The notes beneath the pieces were generated by a model, which was not told the DNA's origin, made no database searches, and saw nothing but the letters and a program-made list of their open reading frames with translations. A stretch of 64,000 nucleotides of DNA from NCBI GenBank assembly GCA_044507065.1, contig JBIQJY010000004.1:46671-110670 (forward strand). Reading direction: 5' to 3'. The position numbers were made by a program, and so were the translations under genes. This document shows, in pieces, positions 1-9,250 of this stretch; the stretch's first letter is position 1; each line of letters opens with the position of its first letter. The DNA comes from SCN-69-37 sp044507065. Its GTDB lineage: Bacteria > Acidobacteriota > Vicinamibacteria > Vicinamibacterales > SCN-69-37.

Positions 1-1
1 G

Positions 2-883
2 TGGCAGGTCACCCGCACGGCGTCGCCGGTATGGGTGGCCACGGCGGTGGGCGTCTATCTCGGCATGTTCCTGATCAGTTCGTGGCGCTGGCGGCTGTTG
101 CTGCGCGCGCAGCACGCGATGCTGCCCTTCGGCCGCCTGCTCGCGTCGTTTCTCGTCGGATCGTTCTTCAACAACTTCCTGCCGTCGAACATCGGCGGCG
201 ACGTGGTTCGCATTACGGACACGGCCCGCGCGGCCGGGTCGAAGACCGTGGCGACAACCATCGTGCTCGTCGACCGGGGGCTCGGCCTGCTCGGCCTGAT
301 CCTGGTGGCGGCAATCGGCGCGAGCACGGCGGCGGCACGCACCGGCGCCGGCCAATTGGTTGGCCCGGGCGTATTGTGGCTGGCGTTCGTCCTCGGCACG
401 GGTGCCGTGCTGCTGGTGGTGACGGCGCCATCCACCGTGACCTGGCTGCTGCGTCCGCTCGAAATGCTCCACCGTGACTGGGTGCGCGAGCGGGTGCTGC
501 GACTGACCACGGCGCTGGCCAGGTTTCGCGACACCGGCGGCGCGCTCGCGGGATGTTTCCTCGGCGGCGTGCTGGTCCAGGCACTGCTCGTCGGCTTTTA
601 CGTGGCCATCGCGCGCGCGCTCGCCATTCCCATCTCCACGGCTCACCTGGCCGTCCTGATTCCCTTGTCCTTCATCGTCCAGATGGTGCCGGTGTCGGTC
701 AACGGGTTTGGCGTGCGAGAGGCGACTTTCACGCTGTACTTCGCCCGGCTGGGCCTGCGCGCCGAGTCCGCGCTGGCGCTGTCACTGGTCGGGGCGTCGC
801 TCATCCTGATCTTCTCGCTCGCGGGCGCCGTCATTCACCTCACCCGTCGCCGCCACGGGGACGTTCCCGTCATTCCGGCGTGA
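2..883 (+). CDS. Flippase-like integral membrane protein (LPG-synthase-TM family), 5' truncated
   Basis: The reading frame is open from base 2, so the start lies upstream of the window; the internal ATG at 35 is unlikely to be the true start because the family signature begins before it. Multiple hydrophobic helices and the motif NNFLPSNIGGDVVR around the first 60 visible residues match the lysylphosphatidylglycerol-synthase transmembrane / UPF0104 family, in which the aligned motif marks a conserved loop between helices. Family members are thought to move or modify lipids across the inner membrane; substrate is unknown here. Its 3' end overlaps the tail of the convergent membrane-protein gene by 14 bases. 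Two more members of the family lie at 10425-11369 and 38062-39129. Family assignment is firm, function is not. Confidence 0.8.
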   Translation, partial: WQVTRTASPVWVATAVGVYLGMFLISSWRWRLLLRAQHAMLPFGRLLASFLVGSFFNNFLPSNIGGDVVRITDTARAAGSKTVATTIVLVDRGLGLLGLILVAAIGASTAAARTGAGQLVGPGVLWLAFVLGTGAVLLVVTAPSTVTWLLRPLEMLHRDWVRERVLRLTTALARFRDTGGALAGCFLGGVLVQALLVGFYVAIARALAIPISTAHLAVLIPLSFIVQMVPVSVNGFGVREATFTLYFARLGLRAESALALSLVGASLILIFSLAGAVIHLTRRRHGDVPVIPA

Positions 884-2534
884 CGCGATCGGGATATCCC
901 GCGATTTCGAACAACCAGTCCGTCTCCGTCTGCACGATCGGCTGCAGGTAGTCCGCGTAGCGGGCCATGCGCTCCTCGAGCACCGCGCGCGCCTCCGGGT
1001 TGTAGGTATCCACGTGCCACAGGACGTAGCGGACGCCACGCTCCCGCATGATCTCGAACGATGCCGGATCCGGAAAACCGTTGATGGGCAGCGCGATCTG
1101 GCGGAAGTCGGCCGGGATGAGATCGCTGTAGCCGTTGACGAGCGGCTGCCAGTGGTAGGTGGACCAGTACATCGCGTGCGCGTGGTTGTGGAAGTTGGAG
1201 GACACGTACGGAAACGGATACTCGACCAGTGGCGCGCGCGGCAGCTCGGCAAGGCGCTGGTAGGCCGGCGACAGCGGCGCCGTCGTTCGAAGCGGCCAGG
1301 ACGGCCAGCCCCACTCGGTCGTCGTCACGCCCAGCTCGCATACCAGGACGACAACGAGCACGGCAGGCAGCCAGCGCCAGCGGCGCGCGAGGTGAGCGAC
1401 GCTGTAGCCGGCCATGATCGCAAGGGCAAAGGTGACAACGATGCCGAGCCGTGAGGGTGCACGCAACATGGAGAGACCCGGCACCGTGTGGAACAGCACC
1501 AGATACAGTCCGCCCTGCGGCCCGAACGACGCCCACACGCTCGCAATCGCCACGGCGCCGTAGACTGCGACCACGCGGCGGCGGCCCGGATCGGACCGTG
1601 TCAATCGCAGCGCCAGCCCCGCAAACAGCAGCAGCGCAGCGCCCGGAAACAACACTTCGCTCCAGGGTTGCCAACGCCCAAGCGCGGGCAGCCACCACTG
1701 GTGCGCAAACGTCGGCGAGGCGAAGTAGGCCGACAGGTTCGCCGAGTAGTTCGCCGCGTCCTGCGCGTCCCACGGCCGGACGTCGGCCCCCGACGCGGCA
1801 CGTGCCGCGGAAAACGCGCCGAACACGGGAGCGACCAGGATACTGGCCATCAACAGGGCCACCGCAAGTCCAACCCAGTACGCGCGCCGGCGCTGTGCGA
1901 ACAGCAGCGAGACGAGGCCCAGCACGCACCCGGCAAACAGTCCGTAGTAGCCGCACGCGAGGGCGGCCACGGCCAGCGACGCCCCCAACTGCACTCCGCG
2001 CCATGCGCCGGGCCGCTCGGCCATGCGGTGGAACGCCAGCAGGACGAGCGGAAACACGAAGATCATCAGCAGCTGGATGTGCGGCGTCCGCGCGGCCACG
2101 TACGGACAGAACGTGAAGGCCGTGGCCGAGACCAGGCCCGCCGCGTCAGACTCCGTCAGGCGCCGGACGAGCGTCCACATCAGCACGAACGCCAGCACGA
2201 GCCCGGTCGCCGCCGCGCCGTTGTAGGCGGCAAGCGGGCTGCCGGTTGCGGCATACCACGGCAGTCCGAGCAGCCCGGCCACGAGGTTCAGTTCCGAGTA
2301 CGCCAGCGTGCCGGTGTGCGGATGAAAGATGTTGGCGTCGAAGACCGACGCCGACGGACTCAGCAGCGCGTGGCCGATCCACGCGACGTTCCAGATGCCG
2401 TGCCGCCCGTCGTTCGTATCCAGGCGGCCTGCCGTCGTGAGGCCGGTGATGGTCGGGGTCGTCATGACGAAGACGAGCCCTGCACCGATGAGGGACGCGC
2501 GAACCCACGCACGCAGGCCGGCTGCTGCGGCCAC
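870..2534 (-). CDS. Polytopic membrane protein, GT-C glycosyltransferase-like
   Basis: A 554-residue protein with roughly a dozen hydrophobic segments over residues 15-400 and a soluble C-terminal part of about 130 residues. The architecture (acidic residues in the first periplasmic loop after TM1, many TMs, C-terminal periplasmic tail) is that of GT-C / family-39-like transferases, which use polyprenyl-phosphate sugars. I cannot point to catalytic residues with certainty, so the substrate is unknown. It is the last gene of a leftward operon: only 7 bases separate it from the stop of the 630-residue membrane protein upstream. Context with a GT4 transferase suggests surface glycan or glycolipid assembly (inference). 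Confidence 0.6.
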   Translation of the reverse strand: MAAAAGLRAWVRASLIGAGLVFVMTTPTITGLTTAGRLDTNDGRHGIWNVAWIGHALLSPSASVFDANIFHPHTGTLAYSELNLVAGLLGLPWYAATGSPLAAYNGAAATGLVLAFVLMWTLVRRLTESDAAGLVSATAFTFCPYVAARTPHIQLLMIFVFPLVLLAFHRMAERPGAWRGVQLGASLAVAALACGYYGLFAGCVLGLVSLLFAQRRRAYWVGLAVALLMASILVAPVFGAFSAARAASGADVRPWDAQDAANYSANLSAYFASPTFAHQWWLPALGRWQPWSEVLFPGAALLLFAGLALRLTRSDPGRRRVVAVYGAVAIASVWASFGPQGGLYLVLFHTVPGLSMLRAPSRLGIVVTFALAIMAGYSVAHLARRWRWLPAVLVVVLVCELGVTTTEWGWPSWPLRTTAPLSPAYQRLAELPRAPLVEYPFPYVSSNFHNHAHAMYWSTYHWQPLVNGYSDLIPADFRQIALPINGFPDPASFEIMRERGVRYVLWHVDTYNPEARAVLEERMARYADYLQPIVQTETDWLFEIAGYPDRVTPE

Positions 2535-2541
2535 GACGCGG

Positions 2542-4434
2542 CTACTCCAGGATGATCGGCATCACGCGGACGCCGAGAAAGCGGCGATCGCCCGATCCCT
2601 CGGTCAGCGCGGGCACGAACCCCGTGCTGCTCGACAGTTCGAGAATCCAGTTGTAGGCGGGCGTCTCACGGTCGTGCTTGTACGGGAACCCTGCGCCCAG
2701 CGCGAGCTGCACGGTCGACGACTGTCCCGCCGCCAGGTGCATCGAGGTCCTGCGGCCGTTGATGCCCACGGTAGCCGTTGTCGCGCGCGGGCCGGCCGTG
2801 AGTGTCACGCCCAGACGACGGTAGGGCCGGTCGGTCTTGACGAGCACCTGCGTACTCGACTCACCGCGCGTCCAGAAACTCAGCCCGTCTGCTTCCTGGA
2901 GGTAGGCATTGTCGTCGAGATAGTAGATCTGGAAACCGGGATCGCCGGCGCCGCTGTTGCCGTACCAGATGCGCACACGCGAGGTGTCCGTGTTGATGGG
3001 CAGGTCGTTGACGTTGGTCAACTCGACCGGCAGCCAGCGGAACGGCCCGCTCTTCGAGTGATCCCCGGGACGGATCGACGTCTGGAATGGCGTGAGAACC
3101 AGCTTGCCGACGAACAGTCCGCCCACGAGCCACGGCAGCGCGAGCCACCGCGTTCCCGCCATGGCGGGGAGCAGGAATGCGCAGGCCCCGTAGGCACCCA
3201 TGAAGTAGCGATTGCCGACCGACCCGCCGCCGCCGAAATACGTGTACGGCGTTGCGACAACGAACGTCAGCATCTGCAGGACGACGCCGCCGAGCGCGAA
3301 CCATTGCCAGGCCGCGCTCCGGCGCCAACCAGCCGCGAGCGCGCCCACGGCAAAGAGCACCGGGACGTAGTAGGCCACCAGGCCCGAGTTGCGGCCGACG
3401 ATGAAATACCGCAGGTTGGCGCCGAGATTCGTCCAGAAGACCTCGCGATCGAAGATCACGTTCCCCATGGCGTCGTTGCGCCCGCGGTCGGCGCAGACCT
3501 CAACGCCCGTTCCCGGTTCCTGCAGCGGATAGGGTCCGTAGCAGGTGGCCCGATCGCCGCCCTGATAGTTCCACTCGCCGCTCGAGGCGACGTTGATGCC
3601 GAAGGCCGTGCCACCGACGATGCCGGCAATGCCCAGCACGGCGAGACCGCGTCGCCAGTCGCGCGTCCATGCCAGCCAGGCGAGCATCGGCAGCAGCAGC
3701 AGGATGTTGGTGACCTTCGAAAACGTGAGGAGTCCGATGAGCGCCGCCGCGAGGCCATCGGTCCACGACCGCCGCAGCCACGCCGTCGAGCGGCCGGACG
3801 CGTCGGGGCTCACCGCCTTGTAGAGCCACAGGAAATACGCGATCGTGCCGATCGACCAGTTGAACAACTCGGGCGTCGTCCACACGAAATACACGGGGAC
3901 GACCGAGGCGAACACGAACGCGCCGGCCCAGAGCACGCCCACCAGGGGCCCGGATCGTGCGCTGGTGAAGATGTAGACCGCAAAGAACCCGCCCCAGAGC
4001 AGGAGCGCGTTTGCCGCCAGGAACCCGTTCGTGCCGAGTACTTTCACGAACGGGGCCGCCATGAGCGGATAGGCGTACGACTTGCCGAAGTACAGCCGCG
4101 ATGTGTCCCGATCGGGAACGCCCGGGAACTCGACGAAGGGCGGACGCGCGGTGAGCCGGAAACCGGTCACGTCGGTGCCGCGCTTCAGGAAGATGCCCGA
4201 CGGTCCGGACTCGAACTCGCGGAAGCCGCGCTCGAGGTCTTCGCGCCGGTACTCGAGATCGCCGTCCTCGGCCAGGCTGTAGGCCATCAGGTAGTAGGTG
4301 GCCTCGTCACTCTGGATGCCAACGGCCGCGGTCTTGAAGTCCACCGACAGTGCGAGACCGCCGTAGATCGCGAGGATGACCAGCGACGCGATCCAGCCGA
4401 TCCGTCGCTGCAGCTGCCGATCCTGCTCGATCAC
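2542..4434 (-). CDS. Polytopic membrane protein with C-terminal beta-rich tail, GT-C-like
   Basis: A 630-residue protein. TM1 is at about residues 12-30 and is followed by SDEATYYLMAYSLAEDGDL; an acidic pair just after TM1 is typical of GT-C transferases of the family 39 type. About 10 TM segments follow to residue 445, then a soluble domain of about 180 residues with repeated hydrophobic/polar alternation that looks beta-rich and may bind carbohydrate (inference). Its ATG overlaps the stop of the GT4 gene upstream by 4 bases, and it is followed 7 bases later by a second GT-C-like gene, so all three are probably co-transcribed and coupled. The acceptor and donor are unknown. Confidence 0.6.
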   Translation of the reverse strand: MIEQDRQLQRRIGWIASLVILAIYGGLALSVDFKTAAVGIQSDEATYYLMAYSLAEDGDLEYRREDLERGFREFESGPSGIFLKRGTDVTGFRLTARPPFVEFPGVPDRDTSRLYFGKSYAYPLMAAPFVKVLGTNGFLAANALLLWGGFFAVYIFTSARSGPLVGVLWAGAFVFASVVPVYFVWTTPELFNWSIGTIAYFLWLYKAVSPDASGRSTAWLRRSWTDGLAAALIGLLTFSKVTNILLLLPMLAWLAWTRDWRRGLAVLGIAGIVGGTAFGINVASSGEWNYQGGDRATCYGPYPLQEPGTGVEVCADRGRNDAMGNVIFDREVFWTNLGANLRYFIVGRNSGLVAYYVPVLFAVGALAAGWRRSAAWQWFALGGVVLQMLTFVVATPYTYFGGGGSVGNRYFMGAYGACAFLLPAMAGTRWLALPWLVGGLFVGKLVLTPFQTSIRPGDHSKSGPFRWLPVELTNVNDLPINTDTSRVRIWYGNSGAGDPGFQIYYLDDNAYLQEADGLSFWTRGESSTQVLVKTDRPYRRLGVTLTAGPRATTATVGINGRRTSMHLAAGQSSTVQLALGAGFPYKHDRETPAYNWILELSSSTGFVPALTEGSGDRRFLGVRVMPIILE

Positions 4435-5636
4435 ACCGTCGCCTTGTCGGTCAGGAACGCCAGGTCGGCGAGGCCCGCAACGTCGCGGCGGCGCGGGCGC
4501 GATTCGCGGACAAGGACGTCGTAGAGCCGTTCCATCTTGCGCACGAACGCGCCGATGTCGAACGCATCTGCGGTCCGTCGCGCCCCGGCAGCCAGCCGGG
4601 CCCGAGCGGCCGGGTCATCGATGGCCTCGACGATGGCGCGGGCCAGCGCCGGCGCGTCGCGCCGCGGCACCACGAGCGCGTTCTCGTTGTGGCGCAGGAC
4701 CTCGGACAACCCGTCCGCGTCGGTGGCAACGATGGGCCGCGAGGCGGCCATGGCCTCGAAGACCGTGAGCGGCGTGCCTTCCCACAGCGACGGAAACACC
4801 GACAGGTCGAATGCCCAGAGCGCCGCCGGGACGTCCTTGACGAATCCGGCAAAGCTGAACCGGTGGGCAACGCCGAGTTCTGCGGCCAGCGCCTCGAGCG
4901 ACTCGCGCAGCGGTCCTTCCCCGTACACCACGAAACGCGCGTGGGGCCTCTCGTCGAGCACGAGCCGGGCCGCGCGGACCAGGTACTCGTTGCCCTTCGA
5001 GTCGTGCAGGCGCGTGACCGACCCGACGATGAAGTCGTCGTCGGCGGCCCCGAGTGCCGCGCGGGTGGCCGCGCGGTCGTCGGCGGGCCGGGGCTGGCTG
5101 AACTCGTCCAGCGGCGCGCCGAGATAGACCACCTTCACCCGTTCGGGGCGCACGAGCCGCGCGTCGATGACAAACCGCGCCGTGCTCTCGGATACGGCCA
5201 GGGCGACGTCGGTGAACGGCTCGAGCAGCCGATCGGCGACCTTCTGGAACCACGGCGTGGACGTGAGGTTGGCATGCTCGTGGAGCACGACGGGCAGGCG
5301 GCGCCGTGCGGCCGCCAGCCGCCCGAACGTCGTGGCCCCATAGCCATGGAGGTGCAGGACGTCGACCCGCCTGGCGTCGATGATCCGCAGCAGTGCCGGC
5401 AGCGTGGACGGGTCGAACCGGCCCTTCTCGAGATAGGTGATGTCGATGCCGAGCGCGTCGAGCGTTTCCTCGGACAGGTCGCGCCGGCGGAGACTGACGA
5501 GCGACACCTGGTACCGCTCCGGGTCGAACCGCGGGATCATCCAGCCGAACAGGCGTTTGACGCCGTGCATCCGGGAGCCCTCCCAGCCCAGATGGTCGCA
5601 GACGTGGAGGATGTGGAGACGACGGTCGGTGGACAT
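4431..5636 (-). CDS. Glycosyltransferase family 4
   Basis: A 401-residue GT-B fold transferase. The N-terminal half starts with HILHVCDHLGWEG and contains DVLHLHGYGATTFGR; the C-terminal half has VGSVTRLHDSKGNEYLVRAA and the donor-site stretch PSLWEGTPLTVFEAMAAS, where the two glutamates form the EX7E motif of GT4 retaining enzymes. The ATG at 5636 is preferred over an in-frame TTG at 5693 because that TTG is itself part of a good -35 box (see promoter 5665-5693). First gene of a three-gene leftward operon with two GT-C-like membrane proteins, so it probably acts on the cytoplasmic side building a lipid-linked sugar. Donor and acceptor cannot be told from sequence. Confidence 0.85.
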   Translation of the reverse strand: MSTDRRLHILHVCDHLGWEGSRMHGVKRLFGWMIPRFDPERYQVSLVSLRRRDLSEETLDALGIDITYLEKGRFDPSTLPALLRIIDARRVDVLHLHGYGATTFGRLAAARRRLPVVLHEHANLTSTPWFQKVADRLLEPFTDVALAVSESTARFVIDARLVRPERVKVVYLGAPLDEFSQPRPADDRAATRAALGAADDDFIVGSVTRLHDSKGNEYLVRAARLVLDERPHARFVVYGEGPLRESLEALAAELGVAHRFSFAGFVKDVPAALWAFDLSVFPSLWEGTPLTVFEAMAASRPIVATDADGLSEVLRHNENALVVPRRDAPALARAIVEAIDDPAARARLAAGARRTADAFDIGAFVRKMERLYDVLVRESRPRRRDVAGLADLAFLTDKATV

Positions 5637-5664
5637 GACTTCGGGATATCGTGCGGACGGGTCG

Positions 5665-5693
5665 ATTCTAGCGGGCGGGTGGCGATGTATCAA
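5665..5693 (-). promoter_or_regulatory. Sigma-70-type promoter of the GT4 operon
   Basis: On the minus strand TTGATA (5693-5688), 17 bases, then TAGAAT (5670-5665). The predicted transcription start is near 5658, leaving a leader of about 22 bases before the ATG at 5636. This excludes the longer reading of the GT4 gene. Confidence 0.6.
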
Positions 5694-5778
5694 ACAAAAG
5701 CGCCCCGCCCCCTACAGCCCTCAGCGACGGGGGCCGATAGGAAGATAAGTCGTTTCGCACGTAAGGGGTGCGCTGGTT

Positions 5779-6921
5779 ATGAAGAACGTTCAGTCAATGA
5801 CCCGGATTCCGGCCCTGATTGCGGCGCTTGCCGTCCTCGCAGCGGTCGGTTGTGAGCGCACGAAAAGCGCCACGCCTCTCAGCCCGTCGCTTGCGGGCCC
5901 CATTGCCGGCGTGGTCATCACGCCGCCGGCGCCCATGCAGCCGCTGGCCGGTCAGCAAATCAAGGATACGGAACAGCCCGTCACCTTGACGTTCGCCAAC
6001 GCCGACAGCAACAGCGTCCGTCCCTTCACGCTCCTCCTGCAGATCGCGACCGACGCGGCGTTCACGACGGTCGTGTACGCGCAGTCCGGCATCGCGCCCT
6101 CCGAGGAAGGGGTCAATCGCTTCATCCTGCCCGCCAAGCTCGCTCCCGGTCGCACGTATTACTGGCGGACGCGGGCCGAGGACGGCGCGAACTCCAGCGA
6201 CTGGTCGGATCCGGTCGCCTTCGAAATTCTCCAGCCGATCGTCATCGGCGTGCCCGAGCCGTTGTCGCCCATCGGGGGCGCGCGTGTGCTGACCAACACG
6301 CCCCTGCTACGGGTGCGCAATGGCGCATCGTCGGGGCCGCACGGTCCGCTCGCCTACCACTTCCAGGGATCGCTCACGCCGGGATTCAGTTCGACGGTGG
6401 CAAACGTCCAGGTGCCGCAGGGATCGGGCGAGACGGTCTACACGGTGCCCGGGTCTCCGGCGCCCGACACGTTCGTCTACTGGCGCGTGCGCATCACCGA
6501 CGGTGAGAACACCGGCGCGTGGTCCCGCATCGAGTCGTACATGACGCCGTCTGCCGCGCCGGCGCCAGGCCCGTCGCCCGGGCCGACCAACCCAGGCGCG
6601 CCGTGCGTGTCGAGTTCTCCGGAGGCCATCGTCGCCTGCGAGCGCGCGAAGTTCGGGCACATGTCGAACAGCCAGATGCTGACCTTCATGCGCGCGGTCG
6701 CGCGGTCGCTCAACAGCAACGGCATCGCCGGCGGTCCGTTCGGCATCCTGCGCAAGGCCGGCGGGCACAACTGCGGCGGCTACTCCTGCGACATCATCTG
6801 CGCAGGCAATGGTGGCAACCAGCGCCAGTGGGACGTGCTGGGTGACATCGACGGCGCCCAGTCGCCGGGCTGGAGCGGACCACTCGGGTCAATCCGCGCC
6901 GACGTCTGCGAGGTTCAGTAA
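5779..6921 (+). CDS. Secreted lipoprotein with two fibronectin-III-like domains
   Basis: A 380-residue protein with a lipoprotein signal: hydrophobic stretch IPALIAALAVLAAVGC, with cysteine at residue 25. Two fibronectin-type segments follow; each ends in the pattern YYWRTRAEDG...SDWSDP (about residues 130-150) or VYWRVRITDG...GAWS (about 233-250). A Pro/Gly/Ala linker (about 258-275) leads to a C-terminal domain of about 105 residues with at least six cysteines, including AGGHNCGGYSCDIICAG, which I do not recognise; it probably forms disulfides in the periplasm or outside the cell. It sits alone, followed at 6928 by a strong terminator hairpin. A second lipoprotein with the same N-terminal style follows at 7083. 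Function unknown; adhesion or polysaccharide binding is possible. Confidence 0.75.
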   Translation: MKNVQSMTRIPALIAALAVLAAVGCERTKSATPLSPSLAGPIAGVVITPPAPMQPLAGQQIKDTEQPVTLTFANADSNSVRPFTLLLQIATDAAFTTVVYAQSGIAPSEEGVNRFILPAKLAPGRTYYWRTRAEDGANSSDWSDPVAFEILQPIVIGVPEPLSPIGGARVLTNTPLLRVRNGASSGPHGPLAYHFQGSLTPGFSSTVANVQVPQGSGETVYTVPGSPAPDTFVYWRVRITDGENTGAWSRIESYMTPSAAPAPGPSPGPTNPGAPCVSSSPEAIVACERAKFGHMSNSQMLTFMRAVARSLNSNGIAGGPFGILRKAGGHNCGGYSCDIICAGNGGNQRQWDVLGDIDGAQSPGWSGPLGSIRADVCEVQ

Positions 6922-6927
6922 GCATCG

Positions 6928-6957
6928 CGACGGGGCCTTCGGGCCCCGTCGTCGTTT
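6928..6957 (+). terminator. Intrinsic terminator after the first fibronectin-type lipoprotein gene
   Basis: A perfect 10-bp stem (6928-6937 with 6942-6951) closed by a TTCG tetraloop and followed by a short T-containing tract. It lies 7 bases after the TAA stop. Confidence 0.8.
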
Positions 6958-7082
6958 CGCGCCGGCCGGGCGACTTTTTCCGTCCAGCACGGTGGTCCGG
7001 CGGCGGCGAAATCAGGTACCATACGCCGCTGAGTTTTCTGTCACCTTCATCACACCCCTTTTGGTTTTGGAGCGAGTTTCAC

Positions 7083-8195
7083 ATGGGCCGATATAAGTTC
7101 GCTGTCGTGAGCGGCGTGTGTCTGTCAGCCGCACTCGCGGCCTGCAGCAACAGCCCCAAGAGTCCGGTCAGTCCCGATACGAGCGCGCCGGTTGTCGAAG
7201 CCGTCGGGCCGAACGGCGAAACGCTGAAGATCGCGGCGCCCGCCACGCTCTCGCCCGCGGGTGGCGTGCAGGCCGATGCGGCCCTGGTGCTCGTCGCCGG
7301 CAACGTCACCGGCACGCACGCGGCCTTCCCGGTCTCCTACCGCTATGAAGTGCGCAAGCCTGGCGGGGCCGTCGTGGCCACGGGTATCGTGCCGGCGGCG
7401 GCCGGCAACAGCACCAGCATCCCGGTCGCGACCGCGCTCGATTTCGATGCGGACCACACCTGGCGCGTGCGCGCCGAGTATGCCGGCGCGGCGGGGCCCT
7501 GGTCGGGCGACGCGGCATTCCGGTCGGGCGCTGGCGGCTACATCAGGGGCAGCGAGGTGTTCGACCCGCTGACCACGGGCATGACGGCCGGCGTCGCCAA
7601 TGGTCCGGTCACCTTCATTCCCGGCGTGGGGATCCGGCTCGACACCAACGGGTCGTATGTGGCCTACGAACTGCCCGTCACCCTGCAGGAGGGCGAGTTC
7701 TCCTTCATGGCCACAAACGTTGACGAGGGGAACCCGGGTGACAAGTCCAAGGTCATGTCGATGGCCGAGGGGTTTGGCGACGTGACCGACAACGACTACC
7801 GCCAGACGCTCGAGGTGCGCGGCCGCGACTATCAGGGAGCGCCGGGCACGATCTCCTATCGCATCATCACGGGAGATTCGCGTGAGGAGATGCACCGGAT
7901 CTCAGACGCGCCCCGCGTGGGACACACCTGGACGCGCAGCGACTGGTACTTCTTCAAGATGTGGTGGCGGACGGGCCAGGCCGGCTACGAGGTCCGCGAG
8001 GGTTCACCGCGTGGCCCCATCGTCGCGTCGCATACCCTTGGCACGTCAGGCCATCCGTACCGTCCGGTGCCGCACGTGGTGTACCTCGGCGCGCCCAACA
8101 CGCGCGCCGGGTTCCTCAACGCCACACACGGCGGCATGACGGTCAAGAACGTGTGGGTGTCGGGCAGCCCGCGGCCGGCGTTCCCCGGCGAGTAG
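7083..8195 (+). CDS. Secreted lipoprotein with N-terminal fibronectin-like and C-terminal lectin-like domain
   Basis: A 370-residue protein with a lipobox ALAAC (cysteine at about residue 21). Residues about 55-145 form a fibronectin-like segment ending HTWRVRAEYAGAAGPWSGDA. Residues about 155-365 form a second domain with many aromatic/beta-strand stretches (SYVAYELPVTLQEGEFSFM, WYFFKMWWRTGQAGYEVREG) that looks like a concanavalin-like sandwich; such domains often bind or cleave polysaccharide, but I see no convincing catalytic site. The gene lies between two terminator hairpins, so it is probably a single transcription unit. The adjacent lipoprotein at 5779 is similar in N-terminal layout only. 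Confidence 0.7.
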   Translation: MGRYKFAVVSGVCLSAALAACSNSPKSPVSPDTSAPVVEAVGPNGETLKIAAPATLSPAGGVQADAALVLVAGNVTGTHAAFPVSYRYEVRKPGGAVVATGIVPAAAGNSTSIPVATALDFDADHTWRVRAEYAGAAGPWSGDAAFRSGAGGYIRGSEVFDPLTTGMTAGVANGPVTFIPGVGIRLDTNGSYVAYELPVTLQEGEFSFMATNVDEGNPGDKSKVMSMAEGFGDVTDNDYRQTLEVRGRDYQGAPGTISYRIITGDSREEMHRISDAPRVGHTWTRSDWYFFKMWWRTGQAGYEVREGSPRGPIVASHTLGTSGHPYRPVPHVVYLGAPNTRAGFLNATHGGMTVKNVWVSGSPRPAFPGE

Positions 8196-8221
8196 CCAGA
8201 ACCACCGCCTCAGAGAAAAGG

Positions 8222-8255
8222 AACGGGCGCAGCAACCGAGGTTGCTGCGCCCGTT
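8222..8255. terminator. Bidirectional intrinsic terminator between convergent genes
   Basis: A perfect 15-bp stem (8222-8236 with 8241-8255) and a 4-base loop. On the minus strand it is followed by CCTTTTC, on the plus strand by GTCGTTTCC, so it can stop transcripts from both the lipoprotein gene and the beta-barrel gene that converge here. Confidence 0.8.
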
Positions 8256-8328
8256 GTCGTTTCCGGAGGTATCGCGCCCCACAGGCGATGGCTGCGGGGC
8301 GACAGTACGAGGCGGGAGCCTCGAGCCC

Positions 8329-9054
8329 TCAGAACTTGAAGCGGACGCCTCCGCCGAGCTGGAAGCCGCCCGCCGTCACGTCACTGCCGCCCTGAACCTC
8401 GCCGCTCGCCCGCTGGAACCGCGCGAATCCACCAACACCCACGGTTTCGGTGAGCATGTAGCGGACGTCGACGCCCAGTTGGATGCCGAAGAAGGACTTG
8501 GTGATCGAATCGAGCGTGAGGGTCACGTCGGGCCCCGTCGCACCTTCCGAGACGGCCACGGCCGCCGGCGCGTCGACGTTGACCCAGGCAACGGCCGGAC
8601 CGGCCAGCACCGTCACGTCGAGCTGTTCGCCGGCCGGCACGACCCACGCCGCCAGGAAGCCCAGCCAGCGCTCGGAGTACCCCATGTCGGCGATCGTGTC
8701 GGTCACCGCGCGAGGCCGGTCGAAGAAGATCGGGTCGGGAATCGAGGCCGTCAGCGTGCCGTCACCGCTCGACGACCGGGTGGAAAAGCTGATCGCGCCG
8801 CCGAGATTCTCGCGAATCATCAGCCCGCCGGTGATGTCGAAGACGCCGCCCGCGCCGGCGCTGCGCGAGGTTGCCACTGCCGCTGGCTCGTCGTAGATCG
8901 TCGGCGCCAGCGAGAGGTCGATGTCGGTCGAACCGGCATGAACGCCGGCACTCACGTTGACGAAGATGCTGCCGTCCCAGGTCGTCTGGGCCGATGCGTT
9001 CATGGCCGTTGCCAGCAGGACGGTCCCCGCCAGGGCCGCGATACGTGTGCTCAT
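8329..9054 (-). CDS. Outer-membrane beta-barrel protein, small porin-like
   Basis: A 241-residue protein. Start chosen at 9054: the ATG is preceded by GAGGGA about 9 bases away and opens a clean signal peptide (ALAGTVLLATAMNASAQ). The mature part alternates hydrophobic and polar residues and ends in GGGVRFKF; the terminal phenylalanine preceded by alternating residues is the classical signal for insertion by the Bam complex. The length would suit an 8-stranded barrel. The ligand is unknown. It is convergent with the lipoprotein gene and shares its terminator. A second, unrelated-looking barrel of similar size lies at 15715-16461. Confidence 0.7.
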   Translation of the reverse strand: MSTRIAALAGTVLLATAMNASAQTTWDGSIFVNVSAGVHAGSTDIDLSLAPTIYDEPAAVATSRSAGAGGVFDITGGLMIRENLGGAISFSTRSSSGDGTLTASIPDPIFFDRPRAVTDTIADMGYSERWLGFLAAWVVPAGEQLDVTVLAGPAVAWVNVDAPAAVAVSEGATGPDVTLTLDSITKSFFGIQLGVDVRYMLTETVGVGGFARFQRASGEVQGGSDVTAGGFQLGGGVRFKF

Positions 9055-9207
9055 TACTATGATTCCCTCGCTGCGGGGCCACGCGGCGGCCGTTGCCGTT
9101 TGGCCCGGTTGAAGCCGGATCGCTGGGGACGGTCCGGAAAGATCGGCCACATGCCGTGCGAAATCATACACGATCTATCTGGCCGTAACTTGCTGTCTTT
9201 TCAGCGG

Positions 9208-9236
9208 TTGACCGCTTGGGCACCGGGGGCTATCAT
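9208..9236 (+). promoter_or_regulatory. Sigma-70-type promoter of the radical SAM gene, near-leaderless
   Basis: TTGACC (9208-9213), exactly 17 bases, TATCAT (9231-9236). The transcript would begin near 9243, only about 8 bases before the ATG at 9251, so there is little room for a ribosome binding site. Confidence 0.6.
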
Positions 9237-9250
9237 CGAACGACGGCCTG

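Noticed and set aside
2329..4524. A 731-codon open frame on the plus strand opposite the GT-C-like genes
   Set aside because: Antisense shadow: its composition is dominated by Arg, Ala and Glu and it lacks any motif, while the opposite strand encodes coherent TM proteins in an operon.
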